DNA of 64,000 nt from Cellvibrio japonicus Ueda107 (GTDB taxonomy: Bacteria > Pseudomonadota > Gammaproteobacteria > Pseudomonadales > Cellvibrionaceae). Made by a program: the position numbers and the translations under genes. The notes beneath the pieces were generated by a model. It was not told where the DNA came from. It saw nothing but the letters and a program-made list of their open reading frames with translations, and did no database searches. The stretch spans positions 3,108,501 through 3,172,500 of the forward strand of contig NC_010995.1 in assembly GCF_000019225.1 (NCBI RefSeq). The letters run 5' to 3'. Shown in pieces: positions 7,881 to 17,000 of this stretch (position 1 is its first letter; the number at the start of each line of letters is the position of its first letter).

Positions 7881-9222
7881 ACACCCGGCTAATCACCAAT
7901 AGCAGGATCAGGCTGGGTATCACCATCAGGGAGGTGATGACAAAGAACATCACCCAATTGCCGCCTAGCAGATCCACCAGCTCACCGCTAAAGGATGACA
8001 AGGTAGTACGGCCCAGATTGCCAAGCGAGGACAGGAGTGCATATTGTGCGGCGGAAAAAGCGCGCCCGGTCAGCCAACTCAGGAAGGCCACAAAGGCCAC
8101 TGAGGAAAATGCCGTGGTGAAGTTGTCCACCAGGATAGCGGCGAGGAACAGCGGCTCGCTGGGGCCAGCCACAGCAATCCAGGCAAACATCAGGTTGCTG
8201 GCGGCCATGGCACTGCCGCCGATCAACAGACCGCGCACCAGCCCAAAACGCACATTGATAACGCTGCCAATCAGGGTAAACACACAGGTAGCCAACCAGC
8301 CAACCAGCTTCGAGTAATCCGCAATCTGCTCATTGCTGTATCCCACTTCGCGGTAGAACTGGATCGACATGCGGCCGAGGAAGGCCTCCCCCAGTTTGAA
8401 TAAGAAAACAAAGGCGAGGATCATCAGCGCCAATTGCAAGCCGTTGCGACGCACAAATTCGGCAAAGGGCTCAATCACAGTCACACTGAAGCGCACCAGA
8501 AAACGCTGCCACAAGGTCTGGCTTAATCCCAGGCGCCGCATATAGATAGCTTCTGCCTGGGCTTGCAATTGCTCGCGCTCAGTGAGGGGCTCTGGCACCA
8601 ACAGGGTGAATACCATCATCAGTCCCATCACTCCGGCAAGCAGCAGGTACACCTGGTTCCAGCCCAGGGCATCGGCATAATGGAACGCCAGGAAGCCCGG
8701 CAGCGAATAGCCTGTCCACCAGCCGATCACCCCCATGGCAGCAGCGGCCGATAATCGCCGGGTATCGCTGCCAATACTATCGATACGATAGGCATCCACC
8801 GCGACGTCCTGGGTTGCCGAGCAACTGGTGACACAGAGCGCAAGCAAGGACGTCCAGATAATGGCTTGCGCCGGGTCTGTGCAGGCAATCCCAAGGGTGG
8901 CGAACAACATCAGCCCCTGCATCACCAGTATCCAACTGCGACGCTGGCCCAGGCGTTGGCCCAACCAGGGTAATTTGATGCGATCGAGCAACGGCGCCCA
9001 CAAAAAGTTGATCGCATAAACCACTGTCACAGAGCCAAAGTAACCGATGGCGGCGCGCGACAGGCCGGCATCACTCAACCACCCGCTCATGGCAGACCCT
9101 ACCAATACCCAGGGAAATCCCGAAGCGCATCCCAGCAGGAAAATGCACAGCAGGCGCTTATCGCGAAATGCCATAAAGGTGTGACGCCAGGAATGGGAGG
9201 CTGAACCGGGGTTATGCAACAT
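7837..9222 (-). CDS. ampG: AmpG-like MFS permease (muropeptide uptake)
   Basis: A 461-residue major facilitator with about 12 hydrophobic helices. The N-terminal FLLGCASGFPWVLVGSAMSGWL segment and the following DRIKLPWLGQRLGQRRSWI loop match the AmpG family, which imports anhydro-muropeptides into the cytoplasm for peptidoglycan recycling. Nearby AmpD and AmpE support that role. The ATG at 9222 is chosen; another in-frame ATG lies at 9174. Acetyl-CoA transporter-like MFS members have similar sequence, so the substrate is inferred. The tail overlaps the ATL gene. Confidence 0.82.
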   Translation of the reverse strand: MLHNPGSASHSWRHTFMAFRDKRLLCIFLLGCASGFPWVLVGSAMSGWLSDAGLSRAAIGYFGSVTVVYAINFLWAPLLDRIKLPWLGQRLGQRRSWILVMQGLMLFATLGIACTDPAQAIIWTSLLALCVTSCSATQDVAVDAYRIDSIGSDTRRLSAAAAMGVIGWWTGYSLPGFLAFHYADALGWNQVYLLLAGVMGLMMVFTLLVPEPLTEREQLQAQAEAIYMRRLGLSQTLWQRFLVRFSVTVIEPFAEFVRRNGLQLALMILAFVFLFKLGEAFLGRMSIQFYREVGYSNEQIADYSKLVGWLATCVFTLIGSVINVRFGLVRGLLIGGSAMAASNLMFAWIAVAGPSEPLFLAAILVDNFTTAFSSVAFVAFLSWLTGRAFSAAQYALLSSLGNLGRTTLSSFSGELVDLLGGNWVMFFVITSLMVIPSLILLLVISRVFRRRPAPASQSGAN

Positions 9223-9249
9223 GGATAGGCGACGCAGGCAATGTAGTGG

Positions 9250-9283
9250 GGAAAAAACAACACGGGGTGGCATTGCCACCCCG
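9250..9283 (-). terminator. Rho-independent terminator after yajQ
   Basis: The CGGGGTGGC stem with its complement and a three-base loop is followed on the minus strand by TGTTGTTTTTT. It ends the yajQ transcript 10 bases after the stop codon. Confidence 0.85.
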
Positions 9284-9292
9284 CTGTCAGGA

Positions 9293-9775
9293 TCAATCGC
9301 GGAAATTATTAAATTGCATGGGCATACCCAGCTCGGCAGCGCGCAGGGTAGCGATACACTCCTGTAAGTCGTCGCGTTTTTTGCCGGTTACACGCACCTG
9401 GTCACCCTGGATACTGGCCTGTACCTTGAGTTTCTTTTCCTTTACCAGGGCAACAATTTTTTTAGCCAGCTCCTTATCAATACCGGTGCGCACCGTCATA
9501 TCGCGCTTCACTTGTTTGCCTGAGGTTTTCATGCTGCTAATGTCCAGGCAACTGACATCTATGCCATTTTTGGCCATCGCCGTGCGCAGCACATCCAGCA
9601 TCTGGTCAAGCTGCATATCTGCGTCAGCGGTGATGGTAATGTCAAATTCCTTGCGCTCAAACTTTGCATCCACACCCTTAAAGTCAAAGCGATTGGTAAT
9701 TAACCGCTGGGCCTGATCCACAGCGTTGGTCAGGGCGTGTTTATCAACTTCGGAAACCACGTCGAAAGACGGCAT
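9293..9775 (-). CDS. yajQ: YajQ family nucleotide-binding protein
   Basis: A 160-residue soluble protein whose N-terminus PSFDVVSEVDKHALTNAVDQ and FDFKGVD segment are diagnostic for YajQ (UPF0234). Family members bind nucleotides, and the Xanthomonas member is a cyclic di-GMP receptor that modulates transcription factors; which ligand applies here is not shown by sequence. Start ATG at 9775. It lies between ampE and ampG on the same strand and is followed by a strong terminator. Confidence 0.95.
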   Translation of the reverse strand: MPSFDVVSEVDKHALTNAVDQAQRLITNRFDFKGVDAKFERKEFDITITADADMQLDQMLDVLRTAMAKNGIDVSCLDISSMKTSGKQVKRDMTVRTGIDKELAKKIVALVKEKKLKVQASIQGDQVRVTGKKRDDLQECIATLRAAELGMPMQFNNFRD

Positions 9776-9814
9776 AACTAACCTCGGACTCTCACGGAAT
9801 AAACGGGTACAGCA

Positions 9815-10804
9815 TTAAACAAATAAAGTGGCAAAAGCGATGGCGCATACCCAAAACAACAGCGAGCGATTGTAGAGCGGCAAGCTGGATTTAATCAGTG
9901 CAAAGGAATAGCCGGGTTCGTTGTGGGTTGTCACCAGGTCGCCAGTCAGGTCTTCAATAATATCCTGGGTTTCCTCTTCCAACTCTTCCTGGTACTCCGC
10001 TTGTTGCTCGGGGTTCATCGCCGCCATCGCTGCATTGGAATGCTCGGTCTGCGCCCCCAGGGCACCGCGCAAGCACTCATTCAATACACTGGATGAAGCG
10101 CTTTCGATATCCAGCAGATTACGGCGCAGCGGGCTGGTTTCAAAGTTGCCGACAAAGGCCCAGGTCACGCCCATCAGGCGCACCGCAGGCAATTCGAGCA
10201 ACCATAACCATTTGGCCGCAACCTGGGCATCCGCGCTGCCCTCTTCCGCCAGTTCACGGTAGAGCACACTCAACCGATAGAGCAAGGCGCCAAAAGGTCC
10301 CACAATCACAAACCAGAAAATTACCGCGAAAGTGCGCTCAAAGCCGCGGTACGCAATTGTTTTCAACGCCTGGGTGTGCAGCGAGCGCCAATCGTTAATT
10401 TCGATATCGCAATCCAGGTCTTTACCAACGGGTTTTTTGTTGCCGCGCAGATTTTCAACCCACAAGCTGGCGGCAACATTGTCACCTTTGTTGACCAACT
10501 CGATATAGGCTTTGACGTCCTCAACCAGGTTGCCACGGCCCAGGCTGTAGAGCAGTACAGGCACATAGAGGAAGAACAGCGAAGTCCGCCCAAGGTTGTG
10601 GTACAGCAGTACAAAAATGACCAGCAGCAGTACCAGCGGAATCAACAGTGCCAGCACCAGCGCCAACACAGGAACAGAGGCAATTCCCGGAATTTTGTGG
10701 AGGCGGTTGACCAACAGGCGGAACCAGCCATCGTATTGGATAAAACCGGCACGGCCCAACCAGTGAAGAATAGCGAGAACAACAACCAGGCTGAGAAAAA
10801 TCAT
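9815..10804 (-). CDS. ampE: AmpE inner-membrane protein
   Basis: A 329-residue membrane protein with an N-terminal anchor, several central hydrophobic segments (for example FAVIFWFVIVGPFGALLY) and a C-terminal helix. AmpE is encoded with AmpD in enterobacteria and pseudomonads and has been described as a modulator of beta-lactamase induction; its molecular activity is unknown. The protein is somewhat longer than the E. coli member because of an acidic, glutamate- and glutamine-rich insert at about residues 255-285. The ATG at 10804 lies 10 bases after the ampD stop codon. Confidence 0.85.
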   Translation of the reverse strand: MIFLSLVVVLAILHWLGRAGFIQYDGWFRLLVNRLHKIPGIASVPVLALVLALLIPLVLLLVIFVLLYHNLGRTSLFFLYVPVLLYSLGRGNLVEDVKAYIELVNKGDNVAASLWVENLRGNKKPVGKDLDCDIEINDWRSLHTQALKTIAYRGFERTFAVIFWFVIVGPFGALLYRLSVLYRELAEEGSADAQVAAKWLWLLELPAVRLMGVTWAFVGNFETSPLRRNLLDIESASSSVLNECLRGALGAQTEHSNAAMAAMNPEQQAEYQEELEEETQDIIEDLTGDLVTTHNEPGYSFALIKSSLPLYNRSLLFWVCAIAFATLFV

Positions 10805-10814
10805 AAGAATCCAG

Positions 10815-11369
10815 TCACTTTATAGAGGCAAAAAAACGCGGCCAATCAAATGCCGGGCCAGGGTCAGTCTTGCGTCCCGGCGCGATCTGATCATGGCCAG
10901 TGATACGCGCAGGCGTAAGTTTAGGGTAAGTTGCCAGCAACTGGCGAGTGACTTTTTCCAGGCTTTGGTATTGCGCGTCGCTGTAGGGCACATCGTCTGT
11001 ACCTTCCAGCTCTATGCCAATCGAGTAATCATTGCAGTTGGCAACGCCTTCAAAACTGGATACCCCCGCATGCCAGGCACGTTCCTCCAGGCTGACAAAC
11101 TGTGTTATGGCGCCATCCCGCTCAATCAATAAATGGGCGGAGACTTGTAAATCCGCAATGGTGGCAAAATAGGGGTGAGCACTTGCCTCCAGGCGGTTCT
11201 GGAAAAACGCCTGCACATGGCCCCCGCCAAACTGGCCTGGCGGCAGGCTGATATTGTGAATAACCAACAGGCTGATCTCGGTACCGACCGGACGCAGATT
11301 AAAGTTGGGGGATGGACACGGCTGCGCCTCGCTGAGCCAGCCATTAGCAATAGGTAGCGACATAGACAT
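10815..11369 (-). CDS. ampD: 1,6-anhydro-N-acetylmuramyl-L-alanine amidase AmpD
   Basis: A cytoplasmic zinc amidase that removes the peptide from anhydro-muropeptides, so recycling proceeds and AmpR-type inducers do not accumulate. The 184-residue length fits. Zinc-site motifs are seen: His in LVIHNISLP and the His-Asp pair in GHDQIAPGRKTDPGP; the ECxGxD-type substrate loop reads IGIELEGTDD. There is no signal peptide, as expected for AmpD rather than AmiD. The gene overlaps the upstream AAA ATPase stop by one base (TGATG) and is followed by ampE. Confidence 0.96.
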   Translation of the reverse strand: MSMSLPIANGWLSEAQPCPSPNFNLRPVGTEISLLVIHNISLPPGQFGGGHVQAFFQNRLEASAHPYFATIADLQVSAHLLIERDGAITQFVSLEERAWHAGVSSFEGVANCNDYSIGIELEGTDDVPYSDAQYQSLEKVTRQLLATYPKLTPARITGHDQIAPGRKTDPGPAFDWPRFFASIK

Positions 11370-12850
11370 CAGGCCGGAATTGTGCGATCGGCCGCCCAGC
11401 GGCGCAATTGGTTGATCTGTTCCGCCATCACGATGGACAGTGGGCTGGTCGATACTATTTCCCTCAGCAAAATAGTGGTATCCAGCGGCTTGGCCTCGGA
11501 GGCGGCCGAATAGAGTGCCGCCACTATGGCCTGCTCGATTTCCGAGCCGGAAAAACCCTGGGTGGATGTCGCCAGTTGCGCCAGGTCAAAGCCCCGGGGA
11601 TCGCACTGTCGTTTGTTGAGATGGATGGTGAAAATATCGCGCCTCACCGACTCATCCGGCAGATCCACAAAGAAGATCTCATCCAGCCGGCCCTTGCGGA
11701 TCAGTTCCGGCGGCAGGCGGCTGATGTCATTGCTGGTAGCGACAATAAAGACACGGGTGGTGCGCTCTGCCATCCAGGTTAACAGAGTGCCGAGCAAGCG
11801 CTGGGAGACACCGCCATCATTGCCATCCTGCGCCATGCCTTTTTCGATCTCGTCCAGCCACAACACACAGGGCGACATGGCATCGGCCAGCTTGAGCGCT
11901 TCGCGCAGGTTGCGCTCGGTTTCGCCGTGGTATTTGTTGTAGAGCGAGCCGACATCCATGCGCATCAGCGGCAATCCCCATAAACCGGCTACGGCTTTGG
12001 CGGCCAGGCTCTTACCGCCGCCCTGCACGCCCAATAGCAAAATACCCTTGGGGCGATCCAGTTTGGAATCTTCGCTATTGAACGCTTCGCGGCGGGTAAC
12101 CAGCCAGCGCTTGAGGTTGGCCAAACCACCCACATTGGCGAAGTTTTCGGTCTGCTGCTCGAAACTGATCACGCCCTCCATATCCAGCAGGGCAAACTTG
12201 GCTTTGTTGATACGCGGCAAGTCTTCCTCGGTGAGTGCACCATCATTCCAGATAGCGCCGCGCACCAGGCGACGAACATCGCTGATACTCAAGCCCTGCA
12301 GGTTATTCACCAGTTTGCGCAGGGTCAGGTTATCGGTTTTCACCCGTGCGCCGGCGTGGCGGTCTGACCAGTCTTTGGCCTCCTCGCGCACTATGTCCAT
12401 GATCTTGTCGTCGCTGGGCAAGGTGAGGCGGTAGGATGCGGAATACCGGGTGAGTTCAGCGGGCAGGCGCAATTGGTGGCTGAGCAACACCAGGGTATGG
12501 GGCACGGCAAAATGGTTGAGCGCGATATCCTTGAGCAAACGCACGACCTGGGGCTGATCGACCAGGAAAGGATGCAGGTCGCAGAGCGCGTAAATACCGG
12601 GTTGGAATTGCTGCTTGATCTGGCGCAACATGTCCTCGGCCCCGGTCAGCTCACTGCCTTTGGGAACCAATTGCGGGCCGAAGCTCATGCGCGCCAGGCC
12701 ATCGGTCACTGACCAGCGATGCAAGTCCCGGCCCTGTTGGTTGGCCACTTTGAGCAACACATCGAGCGCTTTTTTTTCTTCGAAGGTTTCAATTACCAGC
12801 AATGGGATACGCGCATCCAGCAGCAACTTGATTTCATTGACGTCTTGCAC
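11369..12850 (-). CDS. AAA+ ATPase of the Ycf46 type
   Basis: A 493-residue protein. Residues 1-230 form an alpha/beta domain without known motifs, ending in a small helical part; residues 235-493 form a classical AAA+ module. Walker A is GVQGGGKS (274-281, glutamine in place of the usual proline), Walker B is CVLWLDEIE (328-336), sensor 1 is ATSND, and the second region of homology ends GRLDEIFFVD. It resembles the Ycf46 group known from plastids and cyanobacteria, of poorly defined function. GTG at 12850 is chosen because AAGGAG stands six bases upstream. It is translationally coupled to ampD. Confidence 0.88.
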   Translation of the reverse strand: MQDVNEIKLLLDARIPLLVIETFEEKKALDVLLKVANQQGRDLHRWSVTDGLARMSFGPQLVPKGSELTGAEDMLRQIKQQFQPGIYALCDLHPFLVDQPQVVRLLKDIALNHFAVPHTLVLLSHQLRLPAELTRYSASYRLTLPSDDKIMDIVREEAKDWSDRHAGARVKTDNLTLRKLVNNLQGLSISDVRRLVRGAIWNDGALTEEDLPRINKAKFALLDMEGVISFEQQTENFANVGGLANLKRWLVTRREAFNSEDSKLDRPKGILLLGVQGGGKSLAAKAVAGLWGLPLMRMDVGSLYNKYHGETERNLREALKLADAMSPCVLWLDEIEKGMAQDGNDGGVSQRLLGTLLTWMAERTTRVFIVATSNDISRLPPELIRKGRLDEIFFVDLPDESVRRDIFTIHLNKRQCDPRGFDLAQLATSTQGFSGSEIEQAIVAALYSAASEAKPLDTTILLREIVSTSPLSIVMAEQINQLRRWAADRTIPA

Positions 12851-13046
12851 ACAGGTCTCCTTAGCCCATGGGGGAAAATAGGTTGCAAGCATGCAATGCC
12901 CGCTGCGTCCTTGCAACAGGCCCCGGTGCTGGACAGCAGCGACGGTTACCTGTTTTGTATCGGCCAAAAGACAAGCCTGTTTGACACAACGCATGTCTAT
13001 CAGACCAAATTCTGGTTAAATGGCAGGCCTGCAAGAGGAAGCGATT

Positions 13047-13694
13047 ATGTCCAACATCCATCTCAGCCTGATCGATAAACTTATCGTCAATGCCGACCGC
13101 GCCCTGCGCACCCTGGCAGCCGGTACAGACCTCACCGCCGAGCGCCCTTCCCCGGCTCGCGGGCAGGACAACACCGAACTGAGCCAGGATGAACGACGTC
13201 ACGCCGCTGGACTGATGCGCGTCAATCACGCCGGCGAAGTCTGTGCCCAGGCGCTTTACCAGGGACAGGCACTGACCGCAAGATTGCCCGACGTGCGCGC
13301 GGAAATGGAAAAGGCGGCGGCGGAAGAAGTCGATCACCTGGTCTGGTGTCGCGAGCGGATCCACGAACTGGGCAGCCACACCAGCTACCTGAATCCCCTG
13401 TGGTACGGCCTGTCGTTCAGCCTGGGTGCTGCCGCCGGGCTGATCGGCGACAAAATCAGCCTGGGTTTTGTGGCAGCCACCGAGCAACAGGTATGCCGCC
13501 ACCTGCAAGATCACCTGCAACAACTACCGGAAAACGACCATAAAAGCCGTGCCGTGGTGGAGCAGATGCTGGTCGACGAAGCCCATCATGCCGATGCGGC
13601 CCTGGCTGCAGGCGGCATCCGGTTTCCCGCCCCTGTACGCGGCGCAATGACGCTGGTATCCAAAGCCATGACATTTAGCAGCTACCGCTGCTGA
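13047..13694 (+). CDS. coq7: Coq7-type di-iron demethoxyubiquinone hydroxylase
   Basis: Hydroxylates 2-polyprenyl-3-methyl-6-methoxy-1,4-benzoquinone late in ubiquinone synthesis, on the inner face of the membrane. The 215-residue protein has the six carboxylate/His ligand motifs of the family: ExxH-type segments MRVNHAGEVCAQ, EEVDHLVW, and VDEAHHADAA near the C-terminus. It replaces the flavin enzyme UbiF, as in Pseudomonas. The ATG at 13047 follows GAGGAAG. It is divergent from the AAA ATPase gene, with a 196-base shared upstream region. Confidence 0.95.
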   Translation: MSNIHLSLIDKLIVNADRALRTLAAGTDLTAERPSPARGQDNTELSQDERRHAAGLMRVNHAGEVCAQALYQGQALTARLPDVRAEMEKAAAEEVDHLVWCRERIHELGSHTSYLNPLWYGLSFSLGAAAGLIGDKISLGFVAATEQQVCRHLQDHLQQLPENDHKSRAVVEQMLVDEAHHADAALAAGGIRFPAPVRGAMTLVSKAMTFSSYRC

Positions 13695-14035
13695 TACAAC
13701 AGCCTGGGTTGTGCCGGACTGAGCCTATCCTCCAGGCCCATACAATTGCGCCACTCAATCCCAAAAGAGAATCTGCACGACAACGCGATGGCAAAACATG
13801 GAGCGTGTCTCAACGCCCTGCTACGGATTGTGTTTCCATAACTCGCCCACATCAGCCGGGTCGGGTGTTCCAACAACGATAACAAGCCCCGTCACCGCTC
13901 TGGTTCCCAGTGCGACACAGATTGCACACGCCAATACATCCTGACAGGCGCCTCCAGCGCATCGAACCCATCGATTCTCAAACCAATCGATGCACGAATC
14001 TATTGCCTTACCAACCAATCACCCGGAGAAGCATA
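13695..14035. other. 341-base intergenic region with inverted repeat
   Basis: No gene or convincing terminator is visible. The notable element is a perfect 8-bp inverted repeat, CATCGATT and AATCGATG, separated by 8 bases, at 13969-13992, which ends 43 bases before the start codon of the giant secreted protein. It could be an operator, but no regulator family is implied by the sequence. Confidence 0.5.
13969..13992 (+). promoter_or_regulatory. Inverted repeat, possible operator
   Basis: CATCGATT, eight bases, AATCGATG: a perfect dyad in the 5' region of the large PQQ/CBM32 gene. The size suits a dimeric repressor or activator. No other copy was noticed in the window. Confidence 0.35.
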
Positions 14036-17000
14036 ATGAAAATAATGCTGCAAGGGCCGACTGGTGCGTCCTGTGGAAATGGCTCTCTCTTCCGCAATGC
14101 ACCCCTATGGCTGACATTTCTGTTATTACTCACCCTGTTTGCAATAGCCCCGACCATGGCCCAGGCACCTGCAGCCAGCGACTTCCAGCGCGTGGCAGTC
14201 GCCGAGGGGCTGAACCTGCCGATGGAATTTGAAATATCCCGCGATGGGCGGGTGTTTGTCATCGGCAAATGCGGCGCTATTTACGCCTGGCAACTGGATG
14301 GCGGCACCCCGACGCAAACATCCACCCTGCCCAATGTGCGCTGTGTGTTCGAGGATGGCTTGCTGAGCCTGGCACTGGACCCGGAGTTCACCAGCAACGG
14401 TTATATCTACTTCCAATACACTGCGCCCGGCAGCCGGACACGGGTGTCGCGTTACAAGGTCAACCCCGATAACTCCCTGGACCTGGCATCAGAGTCTATC
14501 CTGCTGGAGTGGCTGACCGGTGCTGAAGCCCACGGCCATATGGGCGGCTCGATGCTGTTCGACCGCGAGGGCAACCTGGTCATTACCACCGGGGACAATA
14601 CCGCTGCCTCCGGTTATTTCGCTCCCGGTGCCCAGGCCACCTCGGGTAACACCAACGACCTGCGCGGCAAGGTCTTGCGTATCCGCCCTACAGCGACGGG
14701 TGGTTACACCATTCCGCCTGGCAACCTGTTCCAGGCGGGACCACTGCATCGCCCCGAGATCTATGCCATGGGGTTCCGCAATCCCTTCCGCATCAACCAT
14801 GATCCCCTGACCGGCTACCTCTACCTGGGTGACATAGGTCCCGATGCCAACGCTGCCAGCGCTGAAGGCCCCATGGGGATGGATGAGCTCAACGAGATCC
14901 GTGAAGCAGGCAATTACGGCTGGCCCTATGTCCTGGGTATCAACCAGCCCTATGCCGGTTTTGACCCCGCCAACCTGGTCAATAACCACCCATTAAATAC
15001 CGGTGCTACCCAGTTGCCGCCGTCCAAGCCGGCGCTGTGGACCATCCTCCACCGCGCCATCATGGCCGGCCCTGTTTATCGTTACGATCCGGCGGTCGAC
15101 AACGAATTCAAGCTGCCCGCTTACTACGATGGCAAGCTGATTTTCTGGGACTTCAATAGCAGCCGGTTTTTCACGATCGATTTAGCGGCGGGCAATACCC
15201 CTCCCATCGCACTGGACCTGCCACTCAATAGCCATAATGTCCAGGGCGCCATTGATGCAGAACTGGACCCGCGCACCCACCAGTTGTATGTGCTGCAATG
15301 GGGCTCAGGCTGCTGCGACCAGGCGCCGTTGGGCAATGGCGGGCTATACCGCTTTGACTATATCGGCGGCCGCGATACCGGCACCAACCTGGCACTAGGG
15401 GCTACCGCAACAGCGACTTCGGCTATGGGGCCATACAGTGCTGCCAATGCGATTGATGGCAACCCGGAGACACGCTGGGAGAGTGCCCATGCCGATCCTC
15501 AGACACTGACCATCCAGTTGCAGGATGAAGCGCTGATTACCGCTATCCGGATTACCTGGGAAGCTGCCTACAGTTCCCATTACGTCATTGAAGGCTCTAT
15601 AGACGGTGTCACCTGGGAATTGCTGGCAGAAGAAAACGATGGCAATGGCGGGGTGCGCATCCACCTGATCGAGGCGGAGCGGAAATACCGCTATATCCGC
15701 CTGACAGGAACACAGCGCGCTACCACCTGGGGCCATTCCCTGTATGAATTCGAAATATTCGGCAATACCGATAGCGAACCGCCGGAGCTGACCGAATTCG
15801 CCTACCTGAATATGCCACGCACCCTGGATCCCCAATTTACCGGCGTCCCCCGGCAACTGTCACAAACGGGTGCATTCAGCGATACAGTGAACCTGGTGCC
15901 CAATGCCAATCTGCTGCCTTTCAGCCCCAACAGCGCACTCTGGTCAGATCGCGCCGGCAAGGCGCGCTGGATATCCCTGCCCAAAGACACCCGCATCGGT
16001 TGGCATGCGCGGGACAACTGGACCTTCCCTGAAGGCACTGTGGTTGTAAAACATTTTGAGCTGCCGATCGACGAGGCCAACCCCACCCTGACCAAACGCC
16101 TGGAAACCCGGCTCCTGGTCGTAAAAGCGGATGGTAAGGTCTATGGCGTCACCTACCGCTGGCGCGCCGATAACAGCGATGCGGATTTACTGACGACAGG
16201 CGAACAGGAAAATATCAGCATCCGCAATGCCAGCGGCAGTACCTGGATCCAAACCTGGGCCTACCCCAGTCCCACGGAATGTATCGAATGCCATAACGCC
16301 AATTCGGCCCAAATCCTGGGGGTTAACACCCGCCAATTAAATGGCAACGTCCAGTATCCCGGCCTGGGCTCCCTCAACCAGCTGGTGCACTGGAACAACC
16401 TCGACCGGTTCAATCCCGGCTTTAGCAATAGCCAGGTCGCCGGCTTTGACCGCACGGTAGCCATCACTGACCTCAGTGCCACCCCGGAGCAGCGGGTCAA
16501 ATCCTACCTCGACACCAACTGCGCCCACTGCCACGGCACAGGCAACGGCGGTTCGCAATGGGACGCCCGCTTCAACACGCCGCTGAACCTGATGCGCATC
16601 GTCAACCAGGCCACCACCGGTATCCGCAATTACGCCAATGATTACGGCATTGCCAATGCCCAGGTGGTCACGGCGGGCAATCCCCACGAATCCATCCTCT
16701 ATATCCGCGACAAGAGCATCGACCCGGCAGATCGTATGCCCCCGTTGGGACGAGCCCTGGAAGATACCCACTATATCCAGGTGCTGGAGCAGTGGATCAA
16801 CAACCTGCCTTCAGGGCCGACCAATCCCGGCGAACCCATCCTGCTATCGCTGAACAAACCGGTAACGACGTCCTCGGTACAGGATGATCTGGTCGGAGCC
16901 AACACCGTGGATGGCAACCCGGCCACGCGCTGGGGCAGCGACTTTTCCGATCCCCAGTGGATACAGATCGATTTGGGTTCTGTACAGCCTATCAGCAGCA

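Noticed and set aside
12981..12986. TTGACA as a -35 box for coq7
   Set aside because: No acceptable -10 sequence lies 16-18 bases downstream.
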